In this document: positions 32,307 through 40,269 of the stretch, in pieces
How the letters are laid out: every line of letters begins with the position of its first letter
Position numbering within the stretch: position 1 is the stretch's first letter
Source: Acidimicrobiales bacterium
Lineage (GTDB): Bacteria > Actinomycetota > Acidimicrobiia > Acidimicrobiales > JADJXE01
Assembly (NCBI GenBank): GCA_016716005.1
Contig: JADJXE010000001.1
Span: 1,067,001 to 1,131,000 of the forward strand
Length of the DNA stretch: 64,000 bases
Direction: 5' to 3'
Notes under the pieces: model-generated
Database searches by the model: none
Told to the model about the DNA's origin: nothing
Seen by the model: only the letters and a program-made list of their open reading frames with translations
Translations under genes and position numbers: made by a program

Positions 32307-33053
32307 TCAGGAGGGGACGTCGCGGGGCGGGGTGTCGCGCCGGGCGATCAGCTCGCCGATGCGCGAGAAGTCGACCGAGATGAACAGGCCCTCGGCCTCG
32401 GCGGTGAGCACGTCGCCGTCGTACAGCTGGCCTGCGGTGAAGAGCTTCCGACCCTCGGTGCGCACCAGCCGGCCGACGAGGCGGAGCTCGACGTGGAGCC
32501 GCGTCGGCCTGCGGTAGCGGACGGTGAGGCTGCCGGTCATCCCGGGGCTGCCGCCGAGCGACTGCGCCATGCCGAGGAGCTCGTCGAACACCGCGGCGAC
32601 GTGTCCACCGTGCACGCAGCCGGGCGGTCCCTCGTAGGCCGCGCCGAACACCACGCGGCCCTCGATGTGGCCGTCGACCACCGACAGCTCCATGGGTGGG
32701 GCGAGGGGGTTGGCGACGCCGATCGTGGGACTGAAGTCGAAGAAGGCGTGCGGATCCCCCGCGTTGGCCGACTCCGACCAGCCCTCGTAGAGCCGCCCCT
32801 GCCCATGGCCCTCGAGCAGCGCCGCGGCCTCCTCGAGACGGTCGGCGACCGCAGCGATCACCTCCGGCGGCGCGTTGGTGGCCACGACCCGATCGATCGC
32901 GAGCCGGGCCGCGCTCGCGAAGCGGCGGAGCTCGGCCCGGCGCGGGCTGTCGCTCTCCCTCGCCCGGCGGAAGCGCTCGGCGATCCGCTCGCCGAAGTCG
33001 CCCCCGGGGACCGAGTAGGGCATCGTGATCCCGGGCTCGCCGCCGTCCGTCAC
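32307..33053 (-). CDS. PaaI-family hotdog thioesterase
   Basis: A 248-residue protein. The C-terminal half is a hotdog domain with the PaaI/HGG motif GCVHGGHVAAVFDELLG (145-161) and GSLTVRYRRPTRL. The N-terminal 90 residues are helical and not part of the core domain. Expected to hydrolyse an acyl-CoA. GTG 33053 overlaps the xth stop (GTGA), which fixes the start and couples the two genes. Confidence 0.87.
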   Translation of the reverse strand: MTDGGEPGITMPYSVPGGDFGERIAERFRRARESDSPRRAELRRFASAARLAIDRVVATNAPPEVIAAVADRLEEAAALLEGHGQGRLYEGWSESANAGDPHAFFDFSPTIGVANPLAPPMELSVVDGHIEGRVVFGAAYEGPPGCVHGGHVAAVFDELLGMAQSLGGSPGMTGSLTVRYRRPTRLHVELRLVGRLVRTEGRKLFTAGQLYDGDVLTAEAEGLFISVDFSRIGELIARRDTPPRDVPS

Positions 33054-33859
33054 GGGCGCTCCTCGAAGTCGGCGATCACCGGTGCGTGATCGGAGGGTTG
33101 CTGGCCCTTCCGGGCGTTGCGGTCGATCAGCGCGAACACCGAGCGCGATGCCATCGACGGGGTCGCCAGGATGAGGTCGATGCGCATCCCCCGCTTCTGG
33201 TGGAAGTCGCCCCCGCGGTAGTCCCACCAGGAGAACAGCCCGTCGGCGTCGAAGTGCCGCCTGAACACGTCGACCAGGCCCCACGCCTCGAGATCACCGA
33301 GCGCGGCCCGCTCTGCCTCGCTCACGTGCGTGGCCCCGACGAAGTGGCCCGGGTCCCACACGTCACGGTCGTCAGGAGCGATGTTGAAGTCGCCGCACAC
33401 GACGGCGTCGCCCGACGGGTCGACGGTGGCGGCCAGGTGGCGCCGCAGACGGCCGAGCCACGCCAGCTTGTAGCGGTACTGCTCGTGGTCGAGGGACCGG
33501 CCGTTGGGCACGTAGACGCTGACCACCCGCACCCCGCCGCAGGTGGCGGACAGCAGCCGGGCCTCGGCGTCGGGGGCCTCGGCGTCGGGGGCCTCGGCGT
33601 CGGGGGCCTCGGCGTCGGCGAACCCGGCGACGACGTCGTCGAGCCCCACACGGCTGAGGATCGCCACGCCGTTCCACCTCCCCTCGCCGTGATGGGCGCT
33701 GGCGTAGCCCAGGGCCTCGAAGGCCAGGGCGGGGAAGGCCGCGTCGGCCAGCTTCGTCTCCTGCATGCAGAGAACGTCGGGCCGGGCCAGCTCCAGCCAC
33801 TCCTCCACCCGCGCCAGGCGCGCCTTGAGCGAGTTGACGTTCCAGGTCGCGATCCGCAC
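33050..33859 (-). CDS. xth: exodeoxyribonuclease III / AP endonuclease
   Basis: A 269-residue DNA repair nuclease acting at abasic sites. Family motifs: MRIATWNVNSLKAR start (metal Asn), MQETKL (catalytic Glu), VYVPNG, CGDFNIAP (Asp/Asn) and the PSDHAPVIADF C-terminus with the catalytic DH pair. A four-fold DAEAP repeat (about residues 80-100), encoded by a 15-bp tandem repeat, is inserted in a surface loop after VVAGF. Predicted leaderless (TAGGGT 8 nt upstream). Confidence 0.95.
   Translation of the reverse strand: MRIATWNVNSLKARLARVEEWLELARPDVLCMQETKLADAAFPALAFEALGYASAHHGEGRWNGVAILSRVGLDDVVAGFADAEAPDAEAPDAEAPDAEARLLSATCGGVRVVSVYVPNGRSLDHEQYRYKLAWLGRLRRHLAATVDPSGDAVVCGDFNIAPDDRDVWDPGHFVGATHVSEAERAALGDLEAWGLVDVFRRHFDADGLFSWWDYRGGDFHQKRGMRIDLILATPSMASRSVFALIDRNARKGQQPSDHAPVIADFEERP
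33561..33620. repeat. 15-bp tandem repeat within xth
   Basis: Unit GCCTCGGCGTCGGGG (plus strand) three times perfectly, at 33561, 33576 and 33591, plus a fourth copy with one change at 33606. It encodes repeated Asp-Ala-Glu-Ala-Pro in Xth without breaking the frame. Confidence 0.9.
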
Positions 33860-33867
33860 GGGGGGGC

Positions 33868-33873
33868 ACCCTA
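33868..33873 (-). promoter_or_regulatory. putative leaderless -10 box (xth-paaI)
   Basis: TAGGGT on the minus strand, 8 nt before the GTG at 33859. Confidence 0.45.
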
Positions 33874-33965
33874 CCGCCGGGCCGTCCGGGTGCCGGTCGG
33901 CCGTCCCACGCCTGCTCCGGCCCGGCCCGCCGCTTCGACTCCGACGGCCCGGCTGGACCGCGAGG

Positions 33966-35570
33966 TCAGTCGGGCGGGGAGCCGGCCTGCTCCTCGGCGG
34001 CGCCCGTCGGCGGGGCCGGCGCCTTCGCGGCGGGCGCCTTCTTGGCCGGCGCCTTCGCCGCGGTCGCCTTCTTGGCCGGCGCCTTCTTGGCGGCCGGCGC
34101 CTTCGCCGGGGGCGCCTTCTTGGCCGCGACCTTCGCCGCGGGCGCCTTCTTGGCCGGCGCCTTCGCCGCTGGCGCCTTCTCGGCCGCCGCCTTCGCCGCG
34201 GGCGCCTTCTCGGCCGGAGCCTTCTTGGCGGCCGGCGCCTTCGCCGCGGGCGCCTTGGCGGCCCTCTTGGCGGCCGCCGCCGGAGCCCTCTCGGTCGGTG
34301 CCGTCGCGGCGGCCGGCGCCTCGGTGGCCGCGGCCTTCCTGGCCGGCGCCTTCCTGGACGCCGGCGCCTTCCTGGCCGGAGCCTTCTCGGCCGTCGCCTT
34401 CTCGACCGTCACCTTCTCGGCCGCCGCCCGTCGCGGCCGCCTCGCCGTGGCGATCCGCTCCACCGGTGCCGGCGCGGCCGCCTCGCCGGCGACGGCGCGC
34501 TCCTCGGGTGCACCGGCCGGCGGCACCTCGCCCGCGGGCGCCTCGTCCGAGCCGGTCCCACCGACCGCCTCCAGCTCCTTGGCGGCCTTCCGGGCCCGCT
34601 TGGCCTCTGCCTTGGTCATGGGCGCCACCGGCTCGGGCACCGGCACCTCCACCCGGGCCACACCGGGGAGCGCCAGGTCGATGCTGCGCCGGGTCGGCTC
34701 CAGGGCGACCACGACGAACGACCGCGTCTCGCCGAGGGTGAGCACGCTGCGGGCGCTCCGGGGTGCCGGTTCGCCGAGGTTGCGGAGCGGCGCGTAGCAC
34801 CGGGCCGATCCGACCTGGACGTAGGCGCCGTGGGACGAGAACGACTCCACCTCTCCCTCGACGACGGTGCCCAGCGGGTGCTCGGCGATGAACTCGATGA
34901 AGGGCAGCGGCTGGTTGATCGGCTCCGGCTTGACGAGCGTGCCGCGCCGCCGCGCCCGCCCGTCGGTGTCGGCCGGCGCCGGCGCCAGCGCCGCCCCCGC
35001 CCCGACCTCTGACGTTGCGGGGCTGGCGGTGCGCTGCCTGGGTGCGCGGCGGGGCTTCGGGGCCGCCGGCGCCGCCGGCGCGGCGGGCACCGGGGCGGCG
35101 GGGCGGCTCTTGGTCTTCTTGGCGTCCCGCACCGCCCGGCGGCTGGTGGGCCCCCGAACCGGCGCGCGGGTGACGAAGACCCACCCCACGTGCGGGACGG
35201 GCTTGCCGCCGATCAGGCGACCGTCGTCGAACAGCCAGTCGTAGTCGCCGTGGAACTCCTGGAAGGAGTCGTTGGAGAGCACGGTCGCGTCGGCCTTGTC
35301 GGCGATCTGGAGCACGAAGGCGTCGCCGCGACCGATGGCGCCGGCGGGCGGTGTGACGAGCTCGGCGTTCACCACCGCGGCCTCGTACTCGGCGGCCTCG
35401 GACGGGTCGATGCGGTGCCCGAACGTGGCGTCGACCACCACGATCACCTTGTCGTTGGGGTTCTCCGCCAGGAAGGCGCGCACGGCCTCGTCCAGCTGAC
35501 GGAGGCTCGGTGCGCTACGACCCTCGGTGGCCAGGTTGGAGCCATCGACGACGACCACTCGGTGCTTCAT
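33966..35570 (-). CDS. NYN nuclease-S1 domain protein with histone H1-like tail
   Basis: A 534-residue three-part protein. Residues 1-135 form a NYN/PIN-like nuclease fold; acidic residues Asp9 (VVVVDGSN), Asp47 (VVVDATF), Asp83 (GRGDAFV) and Asp101 (SNDSF) could build the metal site. After a Pro/Ala/Arg linker, residues 233-302 resemble an S1 RNA-binding domain (GTVVEGEVESFSSHGAYVQV). Residues 385-534 are a low-complexity Ala/Lys/Pro tail of AKKAPA-type units, like histone H1 or mycobacterial Lsr2/HupB tails. A ribonuclease or RNA-processing role tethered to nucleic acid is inferred. ATG 35570 is preferred to GTG 35579. Monocistronic. Confidence 0.75.
   Translation of the reverse strand: MKHRVVVVDGSNLATEGRSAPSLRQLDEAVRAFLAENPNDKVIVVVDATFGHRIDPSEAAEYEAAVVNAELVTPPAGAIGRGDAFVLQIADKADATVLSNDSFQEFHGDYDWLFDDGRLIGGKPVPHVGWVFVTRAPVRGPTSRRAVRDAKKTKSRPAAPVPAAPAAPAAPKPRRAPRQRTASPATSEVGAGAALAPAPADTDGRARRRGTLVKPEPINQPLPFIEFIAEHPLGTVVEGEVESFSSHGAYVQVGSARCYAPLRNLGEPAPRSARSVLTLGETRSFVVVALEPTRRSIDLALPGVARVEVPVPEPVAPMTKAEAKRARKAAKELEAVGGTGSDEAPAGEVPPAGAPEERAVAGEAAAPAPVERIATARRPRRAAAEKVTVEKATAEKAPARKAPASRKAPARKAAATEAPAAATAPTERAPAAAAKRAAKAPAAKAPAAKKAPAEKAPAAKAAAEKAPAAKAPAKKAPAAKVAAKKAPPAKAPAAKKAPAKKATAAKAPAKKAPAAKAPAPPTGAAEEQAGSPPD
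34020..34410. repeat. degenerate AAKKAP-coding repeat
   Basis: Irregular GCCTTCTTGGCCGGCGC-type units (plus strand) encode the Lys/Ala/Pro tail of the NYN-S1 protein on the minus strand. Units vary from about 15 to 30 bp, typical of slippage-prone H1-like tails. Confidence 0.75.
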
Positions 35571-35906
35571 GTCGACCACTCAGTCAAGCACCATCCGGGC
35601 CACGAGCCGTGCACAGGGGGCCCTCGCTCACCTTCAGGCTTGCAGACGCCGGAGGAGTCGGGCCGGTGTCAAGAGGGGACGAAGGCGCCGTCTGCGTCCA
35701 TAGCGTCCATGAGGTAGGTCAGCGTGCCCCAGGCCTCGCACCAGGCGGTGGCGCGCGCCCGGGCGTCGGGCCAGACCCCGTCGATGGTGTCGGGGCCGAC
35801 GCCGACGGCGGGACACCCGGCCGGATCGTCGCCACCGACGGCGGGAAGGGCCGGGGACGGCTCGGCAGCCGGTCGGACGCCACGTGCCGTGCCCTACGCT
35901 CCGCTC
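35571..35906. other. gap without a convincing gene
   Basis: 336 bp between the divergent NYN-S1 and M20 genes. It holds TTGACT (minus strand, 35587-35582) near the NYN-S1 start and the TACGCT -10 of the M20 gene. A minus-strand reading frame from 35893 to a stop at 35669-35671 has coding-like composition but no start codon and no recognisable domain, so it may be a gene remnant. Confidence 0.4.
35895..35900 (+). promoter_or_regulatory. putative leaderless -10 box (M20 peptidase)
   Basis: TACGCT ends 6 nt before GTG 35907, supporting that start. Confidence 0.5.
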
Positions 35907-37238
35907 GTGCCCGACACCAGCGACGAGGTCACCGATCTCCTGCAGCACCTCATCCGCAACGCCTGCGTCAACGACGGGTCGGTCGGGTCCGGCCACGAGT
36001 CCCGCAGCGCCGACCTGCTGGCCACGTACCTCGAGGGCTCTGGCCTCGACCTCGAGCGGTTCGAGGCCGCGCCCGGCCGCGCCAACCTGGTGGCCCGCCT
36101 GGAGGGCTCCGACCCCGAGGCACCGACCCTCCTGCTCATGGGCCACACCGACGTCGTGCCGGTGAACCCCGACGGGTGGAGCCGCGACCCCTTCGGCGCC
36201 GAGCTCGTCGACGGCGAGGTGTGGGGGCGTGGCGCAGTCGACATGCTCAACCTCACGGCGTCGATGGCCGTCGCCACGCGGCGACTCGCCCGGTCGGGCT
36301 TCCGGCCGCGCGGCACCCTGATCTACCTGGCCGTCGCCGACGAGGAGGCCCTCGGCACCTACGGCGCCGCGCACCTCGTCGACCGCGAGGCCGACGCCGT
36401 GCGCGCCGACTACGTGATCACCGAGTCGGGCGGGATCCCCCTCGATCTCGGCGGCGGGATGCGGCTCCCCGTGATCGTGGCCGAGAAGGGCAGCTTCTGG
36501 TGCACCCTGCGGGTGCGGGGGACGCCGGGGCACGCGTCGCAGCCGTTCCGCACCGACAACGCGCTGGTGAAGGCCGCCGAGGTCGTGCGGCGCCTGGCCG
36601 AGTTCCGGCCCCGGACCGACATCCACGAGACGTGGCGGCGCTTCGTCGAGGGCATGGACATGGACCCCGAGCTGGCTGCGGCCCTGACCCGCCCCGAGGG
36701 GTTCGTCGAGCTGTGCGAGGCCCTGCCGCTCGGGCTCTCCCGCACCGCCCACGCCTGCACCCACACCACGTTCGCGCCCACGGTCGTGCACGGCGGAACC
36801 AAGACCAACGTGATCCCCGACGTCGTCGACCTGGAGGTCGACATCCGCACGCTCCCGGGGCAGGGCGAGGCCGACGTCCGGGCCCTGCTCGACGAGGCGC
36901 TCGGGGACCTGGCCGCGAGCGTCGAGCTGGCGCGGTACCACGACGACCCGTCGACCGCCTCGCCCATCGACACCCCGCTGTGGCACACCCTCGAGCGCGC
37001 CAGCGCCCGCTTCCACCCCGACGGCCACCTCGTCCCGTTCCTCACCGTCGGCGCCACCGACGCCCGCTTCTTCCGGCGGCTCGGGGTGACCTCGTACGGC
37101 TACGGGCTGTTCAGCCGCAAGATGACCTTCGAGGACTACGCCACCATGTTCCACGGCGACGACGAGCGGGTCGACGTCGAGTCGCTGCAGCTCTCCACCC
37201 AGCTGTGGGACGCCGTGGCCCGCGACCTCCTCGGATAG
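35907..37238 (+). CDS. M20-family metallohydrolase
   Basis: A 443-residue di-zinc hydrolase of the M20/ArgE/DapE family. Metal and catalytic motifs: MGHTDVVP, WGRGAVDMLN (bridging Asp), DEEALG (catalytic Glu), an ESG segment and a C-terminal FHGDDE histidine region; a dimerisation lid (GTPGHASQPF) lies between. Substrate (N-acyl amino acid or dipeptide) cannot be told. Starts at GTG 35907 behind a leaderless-type -10. Its TAG stop is part of the -10 box of the next gene. Confidence 0.9.
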   Translation: MPDTSDEVTDLLQHLIRNACVNDGSVGSGHESRSADLLATYLEGSGLDLERFEAAPGRANLVARLEGSDPEAPTLLLMGHTDVVPVNPDGWSRDPFGAELVDGEVWGRGAVDMLNLTASMAVATRRLARSGFRPRGTLIYLAVADEEALGTYGAAHLVDREADAVRADYVITESGGIPLDLGGGMRLPVIVAEKGSFWCTLRVRGTPGHASQPFRTDNALVKAAEVVRRLAEFRPRTDIHETWRRFVEGMDMDPELAAALTRPEGFVELCEALPLGLSRTAHACTHTTFAPTVVHGGTKTNVIPDVVDLEVDIRTLPGQGEADVRALLDEALGDLAASVELARYHDDPSTASPIDTPLWHTLERASARFHPDGHLVPFLTVGATDARFFRRLGVTSYGYGLFSRKMTFEDYATMFHGDDERVDVESLQLSTQLWDAVARDLLG

Positions 37239-37241
37239 CGT
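37236..37241 (+). promoter_or_regulatory. putative leaderless -10 box overlapping the M20 stop codon
   Basis: TAGCGT begins with the TAG stop of the M20 gene and ends 7 nt before ATG 37249 of the HAD gene. Confidence 0.45.
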
Positions 37242-37248
37242 CGCCGTC

Positions 37249-37896
37249 ATGATCCGGGCGGCCCTCTTCGACTTCGGCGGGGTCATCCTCTCCAGCCCCT
37301 TCGAGGCCTTCGCCCGCTACGAGCAGGCGAACGGCCTCCCCGACGGCTTCATCCGGGGCCTCAACGCCACCAACCCCGACACCAACGCCTGGGCCCGGCT
37401 GGAGCGCAGCGAGGTCGACCTAGACCGCTTCTGCGCGCTGTTCGAGGACGAGGCCAGAGCCGCCGGCCGCGAGCTGGACGCCCGCGGCGTGATCGCACTG
37501 CTCTCCGGCTCGCTCCGCCCCGCCATGGTCGAGGCGGTGCGGCGCTGCGGTGAGCGGCTCCGGACCGGGCTGCTCACCAACAACTTCGTGACCGCGCCGG
37601 CGGGGCCCGGCCGCAGCCACGCCCACGTCGACCGCGAGCTCGAGATGGCCGAGGTCATGGCCCTGTTCGACGCCGTCGTCGAGAGCAGCCAGGTCGGGGT
37701 GCGCAAGCCGGATCCGCGCTTCTACGAGCTGGCGTGCGAGCTGCTCGCCGTGGCGCCGGAGGAGTGCGTGTTCCTCGACGACCTGGGGGTGAACCTCAAG
37801 CCGGCGCGGGCCATGGGCATGACCACCATCAAGGTGGTCGATCCCGGGCAGGCGCTGGCCGAGCTCGAGGCCGTGGTCGGCTTCCCGCTCGGCTGA
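37249..37896 (+). CDS. HAD-IA family hydrolase
   Basis: A 215-residue HAD phosphatase resembling the N-terminal phosphatase of epoxide hydrolase. Motifs are LFDFGGV (nucleophile Asp; second Asp replaced by Gly, as in that subgroup), LLTNNF, VRKPDPRFY and FLDDLGVNLKPAR. An insert HAHVDRELEMAEVM precedes motif III. Substrate unknown. It sits 10 bp after the M20 gene but may have its own leaderless promoter. Confidence 0.88.
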   Translation: MIRAALFDFGGVILSSPFEAFARYEQANGLPDGFIRGLNATNPDTNAWARLERSEVDLDRFCALFEDEARAAGRELDARGVIALLSGSLRPAMVEAVRRCGERLRTGLLTNNFVTAPAGPGRSHAHVDRELEMAEVMALFDAVVESSQVGVRKPDPRFYELACELLAVAPEECVFLDDLGVNLKPARAMGMTTIKVVDPGQALAELEAVVGFPLG

Positions 37897-37930
37897 CACC
37901 GACCGCGCCCGCCGGGGCGCCGACGCGCCC

Positions 37931-37936
37931 TACCCT
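37931..37936 (+). promoter_or_regulatory. putative -10 box for the two-component operon
   Basis: TACCCT ends 10 nt before ATG 37947; a very short or absent leader is predicted. Confidence 0.4.
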
Positions 37937-37946
37937 GGCTCTCGCC

Positions 37947-38639
37947 ATGCGCCTGCTGGTCGTCGAGGACGAAGAGGATCTGGCCGGGGCCGTCGCCCTC
38001 GGCCTGCGCCGCGAGGGCTATGCCGTCGACCTGGCCGGCACCGTGGGCGAGGCCCTGGAGCGGCTCACCACGACCGCCTACGACCTCGTGTGCCTCGACC
38101 TGAACCTGCCCGACGGCGACGGACGCGAGGTGTGCCGCTCGCTCCGGGCGTCGGGGTCGGTCGACGGCACCAGGACCAGGGTGCTGATGCTCACGGCCCG
38201 CACCTCGCTCGACGACCGCGTCGCCGGGCTCGACGACGGCGCCGACGACTACCTGGTGAAGCCGTTCGGCTTCCCGGAGCTCACCGCCCGGGTGCGGGCG
38301 CTCCTGCGGCGCGACCTCCAGCGGGGCTCCGGGCTGCTGCGCGTCGGCGCCCTCGAGCTCGACGCCGCCCGCTTCGAGGCCCGCCGGCACGACCGGCCCC
38401 TGGGGCTCACGCCCAAGGAGTTCGCGCTGCTCCGCTACCTCATGCTCCACTCGGGCGACGTGCTGACCCCCGAGCGCCTGCTCGAGCACGTGTGGGACGG
38501 CGAGGTCGACCCGTTCTCCAACACGGTGCGGGTGACCGTGTCCAACCTCCGCCGCAAGCTGGCCGCCGCCGACCCCGACCGGCGCCAACCCATCGAGACG
38601 GTGGTGGGCCGGGGGTACCGCCTCTCCGACCCGGCGTGA
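37947..38639 (+). CDS. OmpR-family response regulator
   Basis: A 230-residue transcription factor. The receiver domain (1-120) has the acidic pair EDE at 7-9, phospho-acceptor Asp51 (CLDLNLPDGDG) and the switch lysine in VKPFG. The winged-helix output domain (about 130-228) has LTPKEFALLRYLM, a recognition helix FSNTVRVTVSNLRRKL and the wing GRGYRL. Its stop overlaps the sensor kinase GTG, so both are made together. Signal and targets unknown. Confidence 0.95.
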   Translation: MRLLVVEDEEDLAGAVALGLRREGYAVDLAGTVGEALERLTTTAYDLVCLDLNLPDGDGREVCRSLRASGSVDGTRTRVLMLTARTSLDDRVAGLDDGADDYLVKPFGFPELTARVRALLRRDLQRGSGLLRVGALELDAARFEARRHDRPLGLTPKEFALLRYLMLHSGDVLTPERLLEHVWDGEVDPFSNTVRVTVSNLRRKLAAADPDRRQPIETVVGRGYRLSDPA

Positions 38640-39799
38640 GCAGCACCCGGCTCCGGCTGGCGGCCTGGATCGCAGCGGGGCTGGTGGCGGCCGGCTGCCT
38701 GACCCTGGCCGTTGTGAACCTGGCCGCGGCCCGCGCCCTGCAGGGCACCCCGGTCACGAGCGGCGTGGTGGGCGAGATCGAGGCGGATCTCGGCGAGCAG
38801 GCGGTGCTGCCGTTCCAGACCGTGACCCAGGTCCTCGCCGCCCTCGAGCGGCGGGCCAACGAGCGGGCCCTGGCCCGGGTCCGCTCCAGCTCGTGGTGGG
38901 CGCTGGCCGCCCTGCTGCCCGCCAGCGCGGCCACCGGCTGGCTGCTGGCCGGATGGTGGGAGCGACGGCGCGACGCGGCGCTGCCGGCCCTGCCCGTCGA
39001 TCCGGACGCGACGGCGCGGGCGGCGTTCCGCGCCCTGGTGGAGGAGGCCTCCCACGAGCTCCGCAACCCGCTCGCCGTCGTCACCACCAACCTCGACCTG
39101 GTGGCGTCGTCGGGTCCGAGCGACGACCCCGCGGCCACCCGGCAGGCAGCCCAGGCCGCCCAACGGGCCGCCCGCCGGATGGCGGCCACCCTCGACGGGC
39201 TGGCGGCGGGCACGCTCGACCCGGCCTCGCCGGGCACCCGGCCGGCGGTCGCGATCGACGCCGTCACGGCCGGCGTCGTCGAGGAGTTCGGCCCGCTGGC
39301 CGGGGCCAGGGGGGTGAGCGTCGAGCAGGTGCAGGGCGGGCCCGGGGCCACGGTGCGGGGGGACCGGCTCGCCCTCCGCCGAGCGCTCGCCAACCTGGTC
39401 GCCAACGCGGTCCGCCTCGCCCCGTCCGGCTCCACGGTCCGGTGCGCGAGCGGGGTCCGGGGAGCCTGGGTGTGGACGGGCGTCGCCGACGAGGGCCCCG
39501 GGATCCCGGCGGAGGCGCAGCCGCACGTGTTCGAGCGGGGCTGGCAGGGCACCACCCGGCCGCACGACGGGCGGCCGGGTGGGCTCGGGCTGGCCATCGT
39601 CCGCCAGGTCGCCGAGGGCCACGGCGGGTTGGTCCGCCTGCACTCACGGGAGGGCGTCGGCACCCACGTGGTGCTGTGGCTCCCGGCCGCCGGCGAGCGG
39701 ATGCCGATGGGGCCCGCCAGCGGAGCCGACCCTCCCCACAGCGACCCGCTGGGCGACCTCGGCACCGACCCGAAGCCGGCGCCTCCCCCCGCCCTTTGA
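38636..39799 (+). CDS. sensor histidine kinase
   Basis: A 387-residue membrane kinase. Two spans (about 8-32 and 88-107) flank a short 55-residue extracytoplasmic loop. The H-box is EEASHELRNPLAVV with phospho-acceptor His140; N-box LANLVANAVRLA, G1 DEGPGIP and G2 GGLGLAIV follow. No HAMP or PAS domain is evident. GTG overlaps the regulator stop (GTGA). The last about 20 residues are Pro-rich and the TGA stop lies in the sequence that borders the decayed methyltransferase, so the C-terminus may have been altered by an insertion or deletion event. Confidence 0.93.
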   Translation: MSSTRLRLAAWIAAGLVAAGCLTLAVVNLAAARALQGTPVTSGVVGEIEADLGEQAVLPFQTVTQVLAALERRANERALARVRSSSWWALAALLPASAATGWLLAGWWERRRDAALPALPVDPDATARAAFRALVEEASHELRNPLAVVTTNLDLVASSGPSDDPAATRQAAQAAQRAARRMAATLDGLAAGTLDPASPGTRPAVAIDAVTAGVVEEFGPLAGARGVSVEQVQGGPGATVRGDRLALRRALANLVANAVRLAPSGSTVRCASGVRGAWVWTGVADEGPGIPAEAQPHVFERGWQGTTRPHDGRPGGLGLAIVRQVAEGHGGLVRLHSREGVGTHVVLWLPAAGERMPMGPASGADPPHSDPLGDLGTDPKPAPPPAL

Positions 39800-39809
39800 C
39801 CGGAACAAC

Positions 39810-39838
39810 TGACGCTGTCGGGGGTCCTGACGCTGTCG
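39810..39838. repeat. direct repeat beside the methyltransferase remnant
   Basis: TGACGCTGTCG occurs at 39810-39820 and again at 39828-39838, separated by GGGGTCC, just after the kinase stop and at the break point of the methyltransferase remnant. It looks like the scar of an insertion sequence or an illegitimate recombination. Confidence 0.55.
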
Positions 39839-39841
39839 CCC

Positions 39842-40269
39842 AGGGGAGGTACGCGTCGCAGGTCTTGCCGACGTGGCCCACCCCGTAGGGCGGGTCGGTC
39901 CACACCATGTCGGCCAGCCCGCCGGCCATCACCCGCTCCACCTCCGCGGGCCGGGTGGCGTCGCCGCACAGCACCCGATGCTCCCCCAGCACCCACAGGT
40001 CGCCCGTGGCGCTCGTCGGAGGCGCCGCCGCGGGCACATCGTCCTCGCCTGGCCGCAGTGTCCGTCCAGCCGAGCTGGCGGGCGGCCAGCAGCGTGTGGT
40101 TCCCGGCGATCACCGTGCGGTCCGACCGGCGGGCCACGATCGGCTTGCGCTGCCCGAACGTGGCCAGCGACCGGGCGACCGCGTCGACGTCACCGCGGCG
40201 CGGGTTGCCGGCCAGCAGCAAGAGGGTGTCGGTGGGGGCGGCCAGCTCGGCCAGGTCGGAGGCGATCAC
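39842..40269 (-). pseudogene. decayed ParB-domain/DNA methyltransferase gene
   Basis: Two fragments of one gene type in different frames. From GTG 40269 to about 40060 the minus strand encodes a ParB/sulfiredoxin-like N-terminus (GNPRRGDVDAVARSLATFGQRKPIV ... VIAGNHTLLAARQLGW). From about 40037 to 39845 another frame encodes the start of an N6-adenine or N4-cytosine methyltransferase (LWVLGEHRVLCGDATRPAEV ... VWTDPPYGVGHVGKT) with its catalytic DPPY. Intact phage or plasmid fusions of this kind run about 400 residues; here the middle is deleted, the frame is shifted and the C-terminal two-thirds is gone at a direct repeat. Non-functional. Confidence 0.75.
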
